This document shows positions 9,599-18,240 of a DNA stretch of 64,000 nucleotides, one piece after another; the first letter of the stretch is position 1, and the number at the start of each line of letters is the position of its first letter. Made by a program: the position numbers and the translations under genes. The notes under the pieces are model-generated. The model worked only from the letters and a program-made list of their open reading frames with translations. It was not told the origin of the DNA and searched no databases. This DNA comes from Bacteroidales bacterium (GTDB lineage: Bacteria > Bacteroidota > Bacteroidia > Bacteroidales > UBA932), in contig JAQVBQ010000006.1 in NCBI GenBank assembly GCA_028690215.1, positions 21,481 to 85,480 on the forward strand. The letters are read 5' to 3'.

Positions 9599-10465
9599 AT
9601 GGAAAATGAGAAAAAATTAAAAAATCTGGTTATTGTTCTAACTGTAGTTGCTGTTTTACTCGCTGCTTTTCTTGCTTATATCTGGATTGACAGGAATAAA
9701 ATGGTTGGAGACCTGACTATTGAAAAGGAACAATTGACAGAACAGACAGAAATGCTTAAGGAGGAGTATGCAACGCTGACTACTAATAATGACAGCCTTA
9801 ACGTACAGCTATCCAGAGAGCGTGAAAAGGTTGACCAACTTATCGAGAGAGTCAAGAAAACTGAGGCTACTAACAGGTATAAAATCCGTCAGTATGAAAA
9901 AGAGCTCGGCACACTTAGAAGTATAATGAGAAGCTACATTGTACAGATTGATTCATTGAATACCCTCAATACACATCTGAGAAAAGAGACTGCTGCTGCG
10001 AAGGATGAAGTTAAACAGACCAAACAGAAGTATGAGGAGCTGCAGACTACCACAGATGAATATGCCCGTCAGGTTCAGAAAGGATCGGTTCTTAAGGGCA
10101 GAGGCATAAATATGATTGCCATCACAGCTTCAAACAAGGAGACAGACAGAAGCAGCCGTGCCGTTAAGCTTAAGACCTGTCTCAATCTTGTAGAGAATTC
10201 AATTGCTGCCAAAGGGCCAAGGAGAGTTTATATAAGAGTTAAGGGGCCGGACGGAATCCTGATGACCGGTGCAAGCCAGCAGATTTTCAATACAAACGGG
10301 GAGCAGATGATATACTCTGCTGTTCGTGAGGTTGACTATCAGGGGTCTGAGCTGGAAGTCTGCATATACTTTGCCAACAATGCCCCTTATGTAAAAGGTG
10401 TTTACAATGTGGACGTTTACACCGAAGAGGGCAAAATTGGGTCGGCAGACCTGTTGCTAAGATAG
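9599..10465 (+). CDS. Membrane-anchored coiled-coil protein
   Basis: 288 aa. One membrane helix is near residues 9-29 (LVIVLTVVAVLLAAFLAYIW) after a short charged N-terminus, followed by a long coiled coil (about residues 35-165, rich in Glu/Lys/Gln with heptads such as KVDQLIERVKKTEATN). A beta-rich C-terminal domain of about 115 residues follows (RRVYIRVKGPDGILM; LEVCIYFANN; GVYNVDVYTEEGKIG). Type II membrane topology with the C-terminal domain outside is likely. Such proteins are often misannotated as SMC- or ParA-like because of the coil. hemW starts 1 bp after its stop. Function unknown. Confidence 0.8.
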   Translation: MENEKKLKNLVIVLTVVAVLLAAFLAYIWIDRNKMVGDLTIEKEQLTEQTEMLKEEYATLTTNNDSLNVQLSREREKVDQLIERVKKTEATNRYKIRQYEKELGTLRSIMRSYIVQIDSLNTLNTHLRKETAAAKDEVKQTKQKYEELQTTTDEYARQVQKGSVLKGRGINMIAITASNKETDRSSRAVKLKTCLNLVENSIAAKGPRRVYIRVKGPDGILMTGASQQIFNTNGEQMIYSAVREVDYQGSELEVCIYFANNAPYVKGVYNVDVYTEEGKIGSADLLLR

Positions 10466-10466
10466 T

Positions 10467-11606
10467 TTGGCCGGAATATACATACACGTTCCGTTCTGTT
10501 CACGGTTTTGCAATTACTGTGATTTTTACTCGGTAAAACAGACCGGAAGAATAGACGCTTACATAGAATCTCTCCTTTGTGAAATAGAGCAAAGGAGAGA
10601 TTTCTTTGTTAAATGTAATGCAACTCCAACAACTCTCTATATTGGAGGTGGAACTCCTTCGCTGTTATCTCCGGATCAGATATCGGTGATTACAGAGAAG
10701 ATATGCAGCAGCTTCGATATCCATTCAGTGGATCAGTTACGAGAATATACAGTAGAGGTTAATCCGGATGATGTAAACAGAGATTATCTGTTGCGTTTGC
10801 GCTCAGTTGGCGTGAAGAGACTCAGTATGGGTATCCAGTCTTTTGATGATGAGGATCTGCGCTGGATGAACAGACGCCATGATTCGGCGATGGCAAAGGA
10901 GGCTTATTATACTGCAAGGGATTGCGGATTTGAGAATATAAGCCTTGATCTTATTTTCGGTTATAGTTTATTGTCAGAAGAGAAGTGGATTAAAAATATA
11001 GAGACAATGCTCTCTCTAAGGCCGGAGCATATATCTTCATATCAGTTGGGCATAGAGAAAAACACAAAACTGGGGGCTCAATTTGCCAGAGGAGAGTACT
11101 CTCCTCTATCGGATGAGGAGAGCTACTTACAATATTCGACTCTACAGGGAATGCTTGCAGATGCTGGTTACAGGCAGTACGAGATCTCAAATTTTGCATT
11201 GCCGGGGTTTGAAGCAATACACAACAGCTCTTACTGGGATTACTCACCCTATCTGGGTTTGGGCCCCTCTGCACACTCCTTTGACGGAGATACAAGAAGC
11301 TGGAATTGTTCTAGTATCATCAAGTACATAAATGCCCTGAAAAACGGGGATAGGTGTTTCCAGGGTGAACGACTGACATCCAGAGACAAATTCAACGAGA
11401 GAGTGATGCTCTCATTGAGACGGGCGGATGGACTGGATATTAAATCCCTTCAGGAACATTGCACGGGTGAGGATTATGAATCCTTTACAAAACAGCTGAA
11501 AGTTTTGTTGAGGCAAGGTCTTGCAGTTGAGGAAGGGAACAAAATAAAAATCCCGTCTGATAAACTATTCATATCAGACGGGATTATAAGGGATCTATTT
11601 ATCTAA
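10467..11606 (+). CDS. hemW: HemW-type radical SAM heme chaperone
   Basis: 379 aa; starts with TTG at 10467, because the conserved N-terminus (AGIYIHVPFC) begins right after it and no ATG fits. The radical SAM Cys motif is CSRFCNYC, followed by TTLYIGGGTPSLL and LRRYTVEVNP-like LREYTVEVNPDDV. The HemN-type C-terminal domain is present (RDKFNERVMLSLRRADGLD). Members of this subgroup lack coproporphyrinogen oxidase activity and act as heme carriers; assignment to HemW rather than HemN is by length and the CxxxCxxC N-terminus. The stop codon directly abuts the convergent sdhC stop. The last 20 codons contain a hairpin that reads as the sdhC terminator. Confidence 0.85.
   Translation: MAGIYIHVPFCSRFCNYCDFYSVKQTGRIDAYIESLLCEIEQRRDFFVKCNATPTTLYIGGGTPSLLSPDQISVITEKICSSFDIHSVDQLREYTVEVNPDDVNRDYLLRLRSVGVKRLSMGIQSFDDEDLRWMNRRHDSAMAKEAYYTARDCGFENISLDLIFGYSLLSEEKWIKNIETMLSLRPEHISSYQLGIEKNTKLGAQFARGEYSPLSDEESYLQYSTLQGMLADAGYRQYEISNFALPGFEAIHNSSYWDYSPYLGLGPSAHSFDGDTRSWNCSSIIKYINALKNGDRCFQGERLTSRDKFNERVMLSLRRADGLDIKSLQEHCTGEDYESFTKQLKVLLRQGLAVEEGNKIKIPSDKLFISDGIIRDLFI
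11549..11585 (-). terminator. Terminator of sdhC lying inside hemW
   Basis: A 14-bp perfect inverted repeat (11549-11562 and 11572-11585) with a 9-nt loop. On the minus strand it is followed by a T-rich run (TTTTTATTTTG), the arrangement of an intrinsic terminator 22 bp after the sdhC stop. On the plus strand there is no T-run. The stem doubles as codons for the HemW C-terminus. Confidence 0.75.
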
Positions 11607-12269
11607 TCAGCAGATTCCGTTTGCTCTGCAGTATGCTGTAATGGCTATTACTGCAAATCCGAGGAATATAAATGTTGCGTATACATATGCTATAGCTCTC
11701 CATCTGTTGAGCCATTTAGAGTTATTCATACCTACTGTATGGAAGGCACTCCAGAAGCCGTGTGTAAGGTGGAACCAGAGAGCTCCGAACCAAACAAGGT
11801 AAAGTATAACTATTACAATATTGCCAAATGTGAGCTCCATAAGAGCGTTTACATTCTCTGCCTCGCCACCAGTAAGCTCAGGAAGCTGCATCTTTGCCCA
11901 GAAGTGTGTAAGGTGGAATGCTAGGAATCCTAGTACTATAATTCCAAGAACAAGCATGTTCTTTGATGCCCATGAGTCTGACTTACCTTTGTGTGTCACT
12001 GCATACCTCTCTTTCCCGCGAGCCTTGAGGTTTGTGAGTGTAAGGAAGAATGCATATATGATATGTATTATGAAACCGGCTGCAAGAACAGGTACCATAG
12101 CAACTACTACCGGTGACCCCATAATCATTATTATTGTGTCGAATGACTCAGGACCAAGTATGTAGGCTGAGTTTGCAAATAGGTGGACCAATAAGAATAA
12201 AATAAGAAAAAGTCCGGTGATGCTCATTATGAGTTTCTTTCCGATTGAGGATGTAAAAATGTTTCCCAT
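11607..12269 (-). CDS. sdhC: Succinate dehydrogenase/fumarate reductase cytochrome b subunit
   Basis: 220 aa integral membrane protein of the five-helix, di-heme type used by Bacteroidota complex II: quinone-side membrane anchor for the SdhA/SdhB catalytic pair. It has conserved histidines in membrane segments (LFLLVHLFAN, FIIHIIYAF, AFHLTHFW, WFHLTHGFWSAFHTVG). The sdhA and sdhB genes normally follow in this phylum, but here the next gene is the convergent hemW and a terminator follows within 22 bp, so the gene is solitary. A -7 box lies at 12309-12316. Identity is solid; the missing partners are unusual. Confidence 0.87.
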   Translation of the reverse strand: MGNIFTSSIGKKLIMSITGLFLILFLLVHLFANSAYILGPESFDTIIMIMGSPVVVAMVPVLAAGFIIHIIYAFFLTLTNLKARGKERYAVTHKGKSDSWASKNMLVLGIIVLGFLAFHLTHFWAKMQLPELTGGEAENVNALMELTFGNIVIVILYLVWFGALWFHLTHGFWSAFHTVGMNNSKWLNRWRAIAYVYATFIFLGFAVIAITAYCRANGIC

Positions 12270-12308
12270 GTTACTATGATTTAATTTTTCGCTCTTTTAA
12301 AGTGGCTG

Positions 12309-12316
12309 CAAAGATA
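12309..12316 (-). promoter_or_regulatory. Predicted -7 box for sdhC
   Basis: Minus-strand TATCTTTG matches TAnnTTTG, about 40 bp before the sdhC ATG at 12269. The -33 element is not clear. Confidence 0.45.
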
Positions 12317-12324
12317 AGTCCTTG

Positions 12325-12356
12325 CTTGGTAATTTCATAATATTTAGCTACTTTTG
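12325..12356 (+). promoter_or_regulatory. Predicted promoter for pyrH-frr
   Basis: CTTG at 12325-12328 and TACTTTTG at 12349-12356 with a 20-bp spacer; the -7 box is a perfect TAnnTTTG. It lies 45 bp before the pyrH ATG, in the divergent gap with sdhC. Confidence 0.55.
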
Positions 12357-12401
12357 TTATGTTCAGTTAGTGTAATTAATGCTTTTAACACTTAATAGTT
12401 A

Positions 12402-13112
12402 ATGAAATACAAAAGAGTCTTGCTGAAATTAAGCGGCGAGAGTATTGGCGGCCGGCAAGGAACAGGAATTGATGAAAATATACTCGCCCAATATGCAAAA
12501 GATATACATCAGATTGTCTCTTCAGGTGTAGAAGTTGCTATTGTCATCGGCGGAGGTAACATATTCAGAGGCCTTTCCGGTGTTGGTAAGGGCTTTGACA
12601 GAGTCAAGGGCGATCAGATGGGAATGCTTGCAACAATAATAAACAGCATAGCCTTATCTATGGCAATCAAATCGGAGGGTACACCGGCAGAGGTTTATAC
12701 ATCTACACCGGCAGAGCCTTACGGAATATATTACAATAGGGATAAAGCCCTGAAAATGATGCAGAGCGGAGGAGTTGCCATCATTGCGGGTGGCACCGGG
12801 AATCCTTTTTTCACAACAGATTCTGCATCAGCACTCAGAGCGGCCGAAATAGGAGCAGATGCACTGCTTAAGGGTACAAGGGTTGACGGAGTCTATACTG
12901 CAGATCCGGAGAAGGATCGCAATGCAGTAAAGTATAATTCTCTTACATTTGACGAGGCATTGGACAAAAATCTGAGGATTATGGATCTTACAGCTTTTAC
13001 CCTTTGTAAGGAGAATAAAATTCCAATCGTTGTCTTTGATGTAAATACGAAGGGCAATCTTTTCAAGATCGTCAATGGAGAGGAGATTGGTACTATTGTT
13101 TCAGACAAATAA
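12402..13112 (+). CDS. pyrH: Uridylate (UMP) kinase
   Basis: 236 aa, the usual length. It phosphorylates UMP to UDP in the cytoplasm. It is of the amino-acid-kinase fold: YKRVLLKLSGES at residues 3-14, IGGGNIFRG near 55 and the acceptor/ATP region ALLKGTRVDGVYTADPEKD near 155. It is followed after 21 bp by frr, the common bacterial pyrH-frr order. Assignment secure. Confidence 0.95.
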   Translation: MKYKRVLLKLSGESIGGRQGTGIDENILAQYAKDIHQIVSSGVEVAIVIGGGNIFRGLSGVGKGFDRVKGDQMGMLATIINSIALSMAIKSEGTPAEVYTSTPAEPYGIYYNRDKALKMMQSGGVAIIAGGTGNPFFTTDSASALRAAEIGADALLKGTRVDGVYTADPEKDRNAVKYNSLTFDEALDKNLRIMDLTAFTLCKENKIPIVVFDVNTKGNLFKIVNGEEIGTIVSDK

Positions 13113-13133
13113 ACGAATTCTAATCATAATAAA

Positions 13134-13700
13134 ATGGATATCAGTAAACAAAAAGAGGTTATTACAGCAGCCAAGGACAAAATGAGCAAGGCTATTTTTC
13201 ACCTGGAAGAGGAACTAAAGACCTACAGGGCCGGAAAGGCTAATCCTGCCGTTTTCCACAATATCATGGTAGATTATTACGGCAATCTGACACCAATTCC
13301 CCAGGTAGCAAGTATCACTACTCCTGACGCAAAGACTATGCTTATCCAGCCATGGGACAAGAAAATGATCCCGGCCATAGAAAAAGCGATCATGGTGGCA
13401 AATGTCGGCTTCACTCCACAGAACAATGGCGAGCACGTAAGGATAAATGTTCCACCCCTCACAGAAGAGCGCAGAAAAGAGCTTGTAAAGAAGGTGAAAC
13501 AAGAGGGTGAGAACGCAAAGATAAGTATTCGCAACGCCCGCAGGGATGGAGTTGATTTGTTGAAGAAATATCAGAAAGAGGGACTTCCGGAAGATCTAGT
13601 TAAAGATGGGGAGGCTGTCCTGCAGAAGGATACAGACAGTTTTAACAAAAGAGTTGATGAGATCTTATCTGTGAAAGAAAAAGAGATAATGACTGTATAA
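13134..13700 (+). CDS. frr: Ribosome recycling factor
   Basis: 188 aa (family about 185). It splits post-termination ribosomes together with EF-G. Conserved features are the LKTYRAGKANPAVF segment near residue 28, TPIPQVASI, the WDKKMIPAIEKAI core, PPLTEERRKELVKKVK and ARRDG in the three-helix bundle. It is in an operon with pyrH. A terminator-like hairpin follows 20 bp after its stop, inside the start of the next gene. Confidence 0.95.
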   Translation: MDISKQKEVITAAKDKMSKAIFHLEEELKTYRAGKANPAVFHNIMVDYYGNLTPIPQVASITTPDAKTMLIQPWDKKMIPAIEKAIMVANVGFTPQNNGEHVRINVPPLTEERRKELVKKVKQEGENAKISIRNARRDGVDLLKKYQKEGLPEDLVKDGEAVLQKDTDSFNKRVDEILSVKEKEIMTV

Positions 13701-13702
13701 AG

Positions 13703-15115
13703 ATGTTTATCAAGGGATTTAAGGCTGCATTATGCAGCCTTTTTTGCAAACTGGCAGTTGTTGCATTTATTGTAACATCCTGCAAAACGGCACAGATAGA
13801 AGGACCGCAGGAGTCGTATCTTCCGTCAGGGTTATCTCCTGCTATGTCTGAGTTTCCTTTGCAGATAGAGCTCGATGTGAAGAAGCTTGAGAGTGCTGTC
13901 AACAGCAAAATGAACGGCTTGTTGTATCAGGGTGACAATATATCGGGGGAGGATCTCTCTGTCAAGATATGGAAAGGTGGACAATTCATGTTCTTTATCA
14001 CCAACAATGAGATAACCTACAAAGTGCCGTTAAAGATATGGTGCAGGTTTGGCTGGAAAATGGAGAACTTTGGAGTGACCCTCTCTGATCATTACGAGGC
14101 AACCGGAACAATATCCCTTGTATATAAGACTACTGTTAATATTGATCAGAACTGGAATCTGGTTTCAAAAACAATTTCTTCCGGTTATAATTGGCTGGAA
14201 AAGCCTAAAGTCAAAGCTATCGGTGTGACAATTCCTGTCACTCCAGTAGTCAATTTGGCTTTGTCATACTTCCAGGGGACAATCAGCGAACAGATAGACA
14301 AGGTGCTTTGTGAGAGTGTCCCATTGAAAAGTTATGTGCAGACAGCATGGGATGAGATGCAGAAGCCATATCTGTTGAGCGATTCAAGCAATCTCTGGTT
14401 AAAAGTAACTCCCAAGGAGTTGTATATGTCTCCTTTTACCACAACCGGCAACAAGTTGAACCTCACAGTTGCCTTTTATGCACAACTTGAATCACTTTTC
14501 GGAGCACAGCCGCCGGTGTCGGAGAGGATTCCGCTCCCTCAGCTTAAAACCATACAGAGACAGCCACTGCAGTTCAATATCAATATTGCCGCCGATGTGA
14601 CATTTGCAAAAATGGCCGAGATGGCTAAAGGGCAGTTGTTGGGAAAGAGCTTTACAGAAGCAGGTAAAACTATCAGGATAGATGACCTTTCAATATACAG
14701 CAGTGCCGGAAGGGCTGTCGTAGTTGCAGATGTAAGCGGGTCATATAAGGGAAGGGTGTTTTTCACAGGTAAACCTCTCTACAATCCTGAAAAAAAATCT
14801 CTCGAGATTGCCGAACCCGAATTTGATATCAAGACTAAGAATGCACTTTTGAAATCTGCCAATTGGCTTATGCACGGGATGATACTGAAAAAGATTGCCC
14901 CTATGCTTACCTACCCTTTGGAGGAAAGTCTTGATATGGCTAAAAAAGAGGCAAATGACATGATAAAAAGCTACGAGGTGTACAATGGAGTACACATTGC
15001 AGGTGCTTTGGACTCGTTAAGTGTCACCAGTGTGGATATGATTCCCGGAGCTGTTAGGATTGGAGCTAATGTCAAGGGAAATGTTGCATTGAAGGTCGAT
15101 GACCTCAAGTTCTGA
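13703..15115 (+). CDS. DUF4403 family lipoprotein
   Basis: 470 aa; begins 2 bp after frr. A lipoprotein signal ends at VAFIVTSC (lipid Cys at residue 27). The rest is a long beta-rich protein with DUF4403 features: paired TULIP-like halves (LQIELDVKKLESAVNSKMNGLLY; LQFNINIAADVTFAKMAEMAKGQLLGK). It is expected to face the periplasm; function unknown, though such folds often bind lipid or membrane components. A terminator-type hairpin overlaps its first 15 codons, so its expression may be attenuated relative to frr. No internal ATG gives a plausible later start. Confidence 0.78.
   Translation: MFIKGFKAALCSLFCKLAVVAFIVTSCKTAQIEGPQESYLPSGLSPAMSEFPLQIELDVKKLESAVNSKMNGLLYQGDNISGEDLSVKIWKGGQFMFFITNNEITYKVPLKIWCRFGWKMENFGVTLSDHYEATGTISLVYKTTVNIDQNWNLVSKTISSGYNWLEKPKVKAIGVTIPVTPVVNLALSYFQGTISEQIDKVLCESVPLKSYVQTAWDEMQKPYLLSDSSNLWLKVTPKELYMSPFTTTGNKLNLTVAFYAQLESLFGAQPPVSERIPLPQLKTIQRQPLQFNINIAADVTFAKMAEMAKGQLLGKSFTEAGKTIRIDDLSIYSSAGRAVVVADVSGSYKGRVFFTGKPLYNPEKKSLEIAEPEFDIKTKNALLKSANWLMHGMILKKIAPMLTYPLEESLDMAKKEANDMIKSYEVYNGVHIAGALDSLSVTSVDMIPGAVRIGANVKGNVALKVDDLKF
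13721..13745 (+). terminator. Intrinsic terminator/attenuator after frr, inside the DUF4403 signal-peptide codons
   Basis: Inverted repeat AAGGCTGC (13721-13728) and GCAGCCTT (13734-13741) with a 5-nt loop, followed directly by Ts to 13745: a classic intrinsic terminator. It begins 20 bp past the frr stop but lies in codons 7-15 of the DUF4403 gene. Confidence 0.7.
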
Positions 15116-15134
15116 GCTCCGTTTCTTAATAACA

Positions 15135-16709
15135 CTACTTGATGTAAGTCCTCAACCTGTCTAGTTTTTCAAAAGGTCCCATCACATTGCCATTGTGCAT
15201 AAGATAGTATTTACCCTCTGTTTTTACAGACATTATAAACTTACCTCCTTCCCAGACCCTCGGAAAAACTTTTTCTTCAAAAGGGCCATAACAAAGGTCA
15301 TTGATCACGACCATTGTTTTTGTTTGAGCCTGGTCACTGGCTGTAAAAGTAAAATCACCGCTCTCAAGAAGATAATAAGTGTCTATTGAAGGATAAGGTC
15401 CATAAGACTTGTCATTAACCAGTAAGTAATTCATTGAGCTGCTATATAACTTTGCAGTATATTTTCCTCCCTTAAGTACTCGCATATCATCTGTAAAACC
15501 AGGATAAGGGCCACTATCTATTCCATTGATGACCACATGGCAATCCCTGCTTTGACGATATTCCCTGTATGAGAAGGAGTAGGTGCCATCATCAAGCAAA
15601 ACCAGATCGTCAATCATACCGTAAGAACCACCTACACTCTTGCCGTTTATATTGATGTGATATTTTCCGCCTGATTCATAGGCATAACAGTATGAGTGAT
15701 CAGGTAACATGGAGAATCTTTTAATATAAGTGTACGGTCCTTGCACATCTCCGTTTATGTTGGCATATTTACCTTTAGTTGTTTCGTAGTAATAAGCATA
15801 CCAATCATAGTTATAGAACATTCTGGGTTGATTAATCAAATCAACATTTATAAAAGGTCCGCTTACATTACCATTCAGATAAAGAAACCACTCATCTTTA
15901 ATTCGATATCTGTATACAACTCTTTTCTCTGCTTTATTTATATATAAAAGTTGTACCTCGTCGAAAGGTCCTTCAGAATTACTTCCGTTGTATAAATACC
16001 ATTTACTCTCTTTCTTATATGCGTAGTAATTGAGGTCAAATTTTTGAAAAAGATCTACCTCATCCATTTTCATTACCTTCCCGTTAACACATACATAGTA
16101 ATTATCATCTTCTTGGTTGACACTTGAAAATTCATAGAAATAGAGACTGTCATCATAGATACGAGCTAACATGCCGGTTTCATTCCTGAATGGGCCATAC
16201 TTTTTCCCATTCATAATCACAAACCGTTCTGTCTGACTTGCCAGATATGAAAAGGAGTAGTTTCCACTGTCACTTATATATATAGACTTGGGATCTACAC
16301 TTGGGTAAGGGCCCAATGTCCTACCATTGACATTTACATATCTTCTTCCTTTTAAGGAATATTGAAATGCATATTTTCCACTCTCTGTCAAAGTTACAGG
16401 AACAAACTCATCAAAACTCTTGTTGACAGAATCATACGGTCCCATTATTTGGCCATTGACTGAAACAAATGCCTTCTCATCTTTCCAGAAAATATATGAG
16501 TAATTGCCGCTCCTTGTCATATTGGCATAGTATGCATTACTCTTTATAACACCATTTAAAATCACATTTTTAACCCCATTTTCCACATAATCACAGATGA
16601 AAATATACTCTTTTTTATCAGTTTCAGTAGAAGGGGTTTGAGAATATCCATATGAAAATGAAAGATTACCAATGAGGCACAAAAGGGACAACATAAATTT
16701 GTTGTTCAT
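15135..16709 (-). CDS. Secreted protein with about eleven GPY/GPF-type repeats
   Basis: 524 aa with a signal peptide (about residues 1-24, ending YSQ). The mature part is built from roughly eleven degenerate repeats of about 40-45 residues. Each runs: Ser/Gly-Gly-x-Tyr, an aromatic strand, a short turn, V/I-N-G, 3-5 residues, then GPY or GPF (for example VNGQIMGPY, VNGRTLGPY, MNGKKYGPF, INGIDSGPY, HNGNVMGPF). It is very rich in Tyr, Gly, Asn and Ser. The pattern suggests a beta-propeller or beta-solenoid adhesin/sensor outside the cell; it resembles WG-type repeats only loosely. It converges with DUF4403. No function recognised. Confidence 0.78.
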   Translation of the reverse strand: MNNKFMLSLLCLIGNLSFSYGYSQTPSTETDKKEYIFICDYVENGVKNVILNGVIKSNAYYANMTRSGNYSYIFWKDEKAFVSVNGQIMGPYDSVNKSFDEFVPVTLTESGKYAFQYSLKGRRYVNVNGRTLGPYPSVDPKSIYISDSGNYSFSYLASQTERFVIMNGKKYGPFRNETGMLARIYDDSLYFYEFSSVNQEDDNYYVCVNGKVMKMDEVDLFQKFDLNYYAYKKESKWYLYNGSNSEGPFDEVQLLYINKAEKRVVYRYRIKDEWFLYLNGNVSGPFINVDLINQPRMFYNYDWYAYYYETTKGKYANINGDVQGPYTYIKRFSMLPDHSYCYAYESGGKYHININGKSVGGSYGMIDDLVLLDDGTYSFSYREYRQSRDCHVVINGIDSGPYPGFTDDMRVLKGGKYTAKLYSSSMNYLLVNDKSYGPYPSIDTYYLLESGDFTFTASDQAQTKTMVVINDLCYGPFEEKVFPRVWEGGKFIMSVKTEGKYYLMHNGNVMGPFEKLDRLRTYIK

Positions 16710-16789
16710 GTCAGTTTTATTGTATGATTAATAATATAGTCACATTCCATATTTTTTGTATGGTTCTTTCCATTATCCCGGGATCTCTC

Positions 16790-17305
16790 TTATGTTTTTG
16801 ACACCTTGAATGTGTAGCTCTTTTGAAGGAAGTAGCTTACAAAAACAGTTATCACAGAGACAATCATATTTGATATTGAAGGGAAGATATGCATCAGGTC
16901 CACAAATAGCTTCAGACCGAAATAATTAATCAGGATATTTACCCCGTATACGATCAGATATCTGAATAGTTGCCTGTGCCCACGCAGGTCTGACTCCGTG
17001 AATGTGACATACTTCTGCAGTAGGAATCCACTCAAGAGTGTTATCGGGAACTTTATTGCAAAGGATGCTATGTGAGAACTGAGCGTGAAAATTCCGAGAT
17101 GCAGCATCTGCTGCTGAAGAATGAAGTTGTATATCAAAAAATACAAAACCCAGTCAAAAACAAGATTTGCCACTCCTGTTACCCCATATCTGAAGAACTG
17201 AAGTGGCATATATCTTTTGAAAATAGGATAAAAAAGGTCTATAAACTCTCTTATCCATGATCCTGTTGTCTCCAGGATATTTTCAATCTCTTTTTTAAAT
17301 TTCAT
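16790..17305 (-). CDS. GtrA family membrane protein
   Basis: 171 aa with four membrane helices in the GtrA pattern (FFRYGVTGVANLVFDWVLYF; FAIKFPITLLSGFLLQKYVTF; LFRYLIVYGVNILINYFGLKLF; MIVSVITVFVSYFLQKSYTF). GtrA proteins are thought to move polyprenyl-phosphate-linked sugars across the inner membrane. The typical FLLQKYVTF-type and SYFLQKSYTFK endings are present. A -7 box at 17333-17340 suggests its own transcript. A second GtrA domain is fused to the glycosyltransferase at 22430. Confidence 0.85.
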   Translation of the reverse strand: MKFKKEIENILETTGSWIREFIDLFYPIFKRYMPLQFFRYGVTGVANLVFDWVLYFLIYNFILQQQMLHLGIFTLSSHIASFAIKFPITLLSGFLLQKYVTFTESDLRGHRQLFRYLIVYGVNILINYFGLKLFVDLMHIFPSISNMIVSVITVFVSYFLQKSYTFKVSKT

Positions 17306-17332
17306 CCTATCTGCCTGAGAACTTTAACTTTC

Positions 17333-17340
17333 CAAAGATA
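17333..17340 (-). promoter_or_regulatory. Predicted -7 box for the GtrA gene
   Basis: Minus-strand TATCTTTG fits TAnnTTTG, 27 bp before the ATG at 17305. The -33 element is weak. Confidence 0.4.
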
Positions 17341-17344
17341 AATC

Positions 17345-18160
17345 TTATTCTTTAATGAATGCTGTCCTAAGTTTTAAATTTTGTATGGCACTCCTCGGGA
17401 TGTTCATATTGCTCTCATTGTAGACGATGTTGTTGTCGCTTTTTGTAAATATTAGAGAGTCTCCTTTGGCCACAGGAAGGGTAAACTCCCTTTGTTCACC
17501 ATCAAGGGATGCAAAGTTGGCTTTGTACTTCATTATCAATATATTTGACTTGACATACCACTCTCCGGTGAGATCACATGCAATGTCTCCCTGCCATAAC
17601 AGTGTACCGTTAAGATCACCTTTTTCGGTAAAATTCAATTGTGTATAAGGCATATCCGAATATCCGACTGTACTTATCTTATATTCAACACCTCTCTGTA
17701 AAAGTCTGGTTTGTGCCTGAATATTCAGGTTTATTGAGATCTGTTCTCCACCAGTCAAGTCTGCTGCCTGTCGGTTGCTAACAATAAACTGTCCTGTTGC
17801 CTTATCAAAAGTGAAAGGCTTGGTTAAAAGGTAAACCTTGTTGTTATAATTAATTTGAATATTCTGGACACCGAATGTGAACGAAATTACATTTGAAGCA
17901 AGACGGGTACTGCCGGTGTTACTGAAGTAAAACCGTAGATCACCGAAATCCACCTCATACCCGTTTATCGTTAGCGTACCTGTCCACTGAGAGTCGTATA
18001 AATCAAGAAAATTGTAATCTTGGTTTGTCGTTATCAGATACTTCTCTTCAACCTTTTCCCACGATCCGTAAACTGCACTAAAGGATGTATCTCTCGACTC
18101 ATCTTTCTGACACGAAAAAAGCAATAAGGCAGCACAAAGTGCAAATATAAAGTGTTTCAT
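17345..18160 (-). CDS. Lipoprotein, unknown function
   Basis: 271 aa. It has a lipoprotein signal (MKHFIFALCAALLLFSC, lipid Cys at residue 17) and then a beta-rich domain without recognised motifs (GSWEKVEEKYLIT; LTINGYEVDFGDLRF; GDLNGTLLWQGDIACDLTGEWYVK). The GSWE...GTWY-like start and alternating strands resemble lipocalin-like lipoproteins of Bacteroidota, but this is only a resemblance. It likely sits in the outer membrane or periplasm. Confidence 0.7.
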   Translation of the reverse strand: MKHFIFALCAALLLFSCQKDESRDTSFSAVYGSWEKVEEKYLITTNQDYNFLDLYDSQWTGTLTINGYEVDFGDLRFYFSNTGSTRLASNVISFTFGVQNIQINYNNKVYLLTKPFTFDKATGQFIVSNRQAADLTGGEQISINLNIQAQTRLLQRGVEYKISTVGYSDMPYTQLNFTEKGDLNGTLLWQGDIACDLTGEWYVKSNILIMKYKANFASLDGEQREFTLPVAKGDSLIFTKSDNNIVYNESNMNIPRSAIQNLKLRTAFIKE

Positions 18161-18240
18161 AAATTAAAAATTATTCAGTATTAGAAAGATGCGACGGGTG
18201 TGTAAAACGTTGCTTCTTTATCCTGAATTTTTAAGTATGG

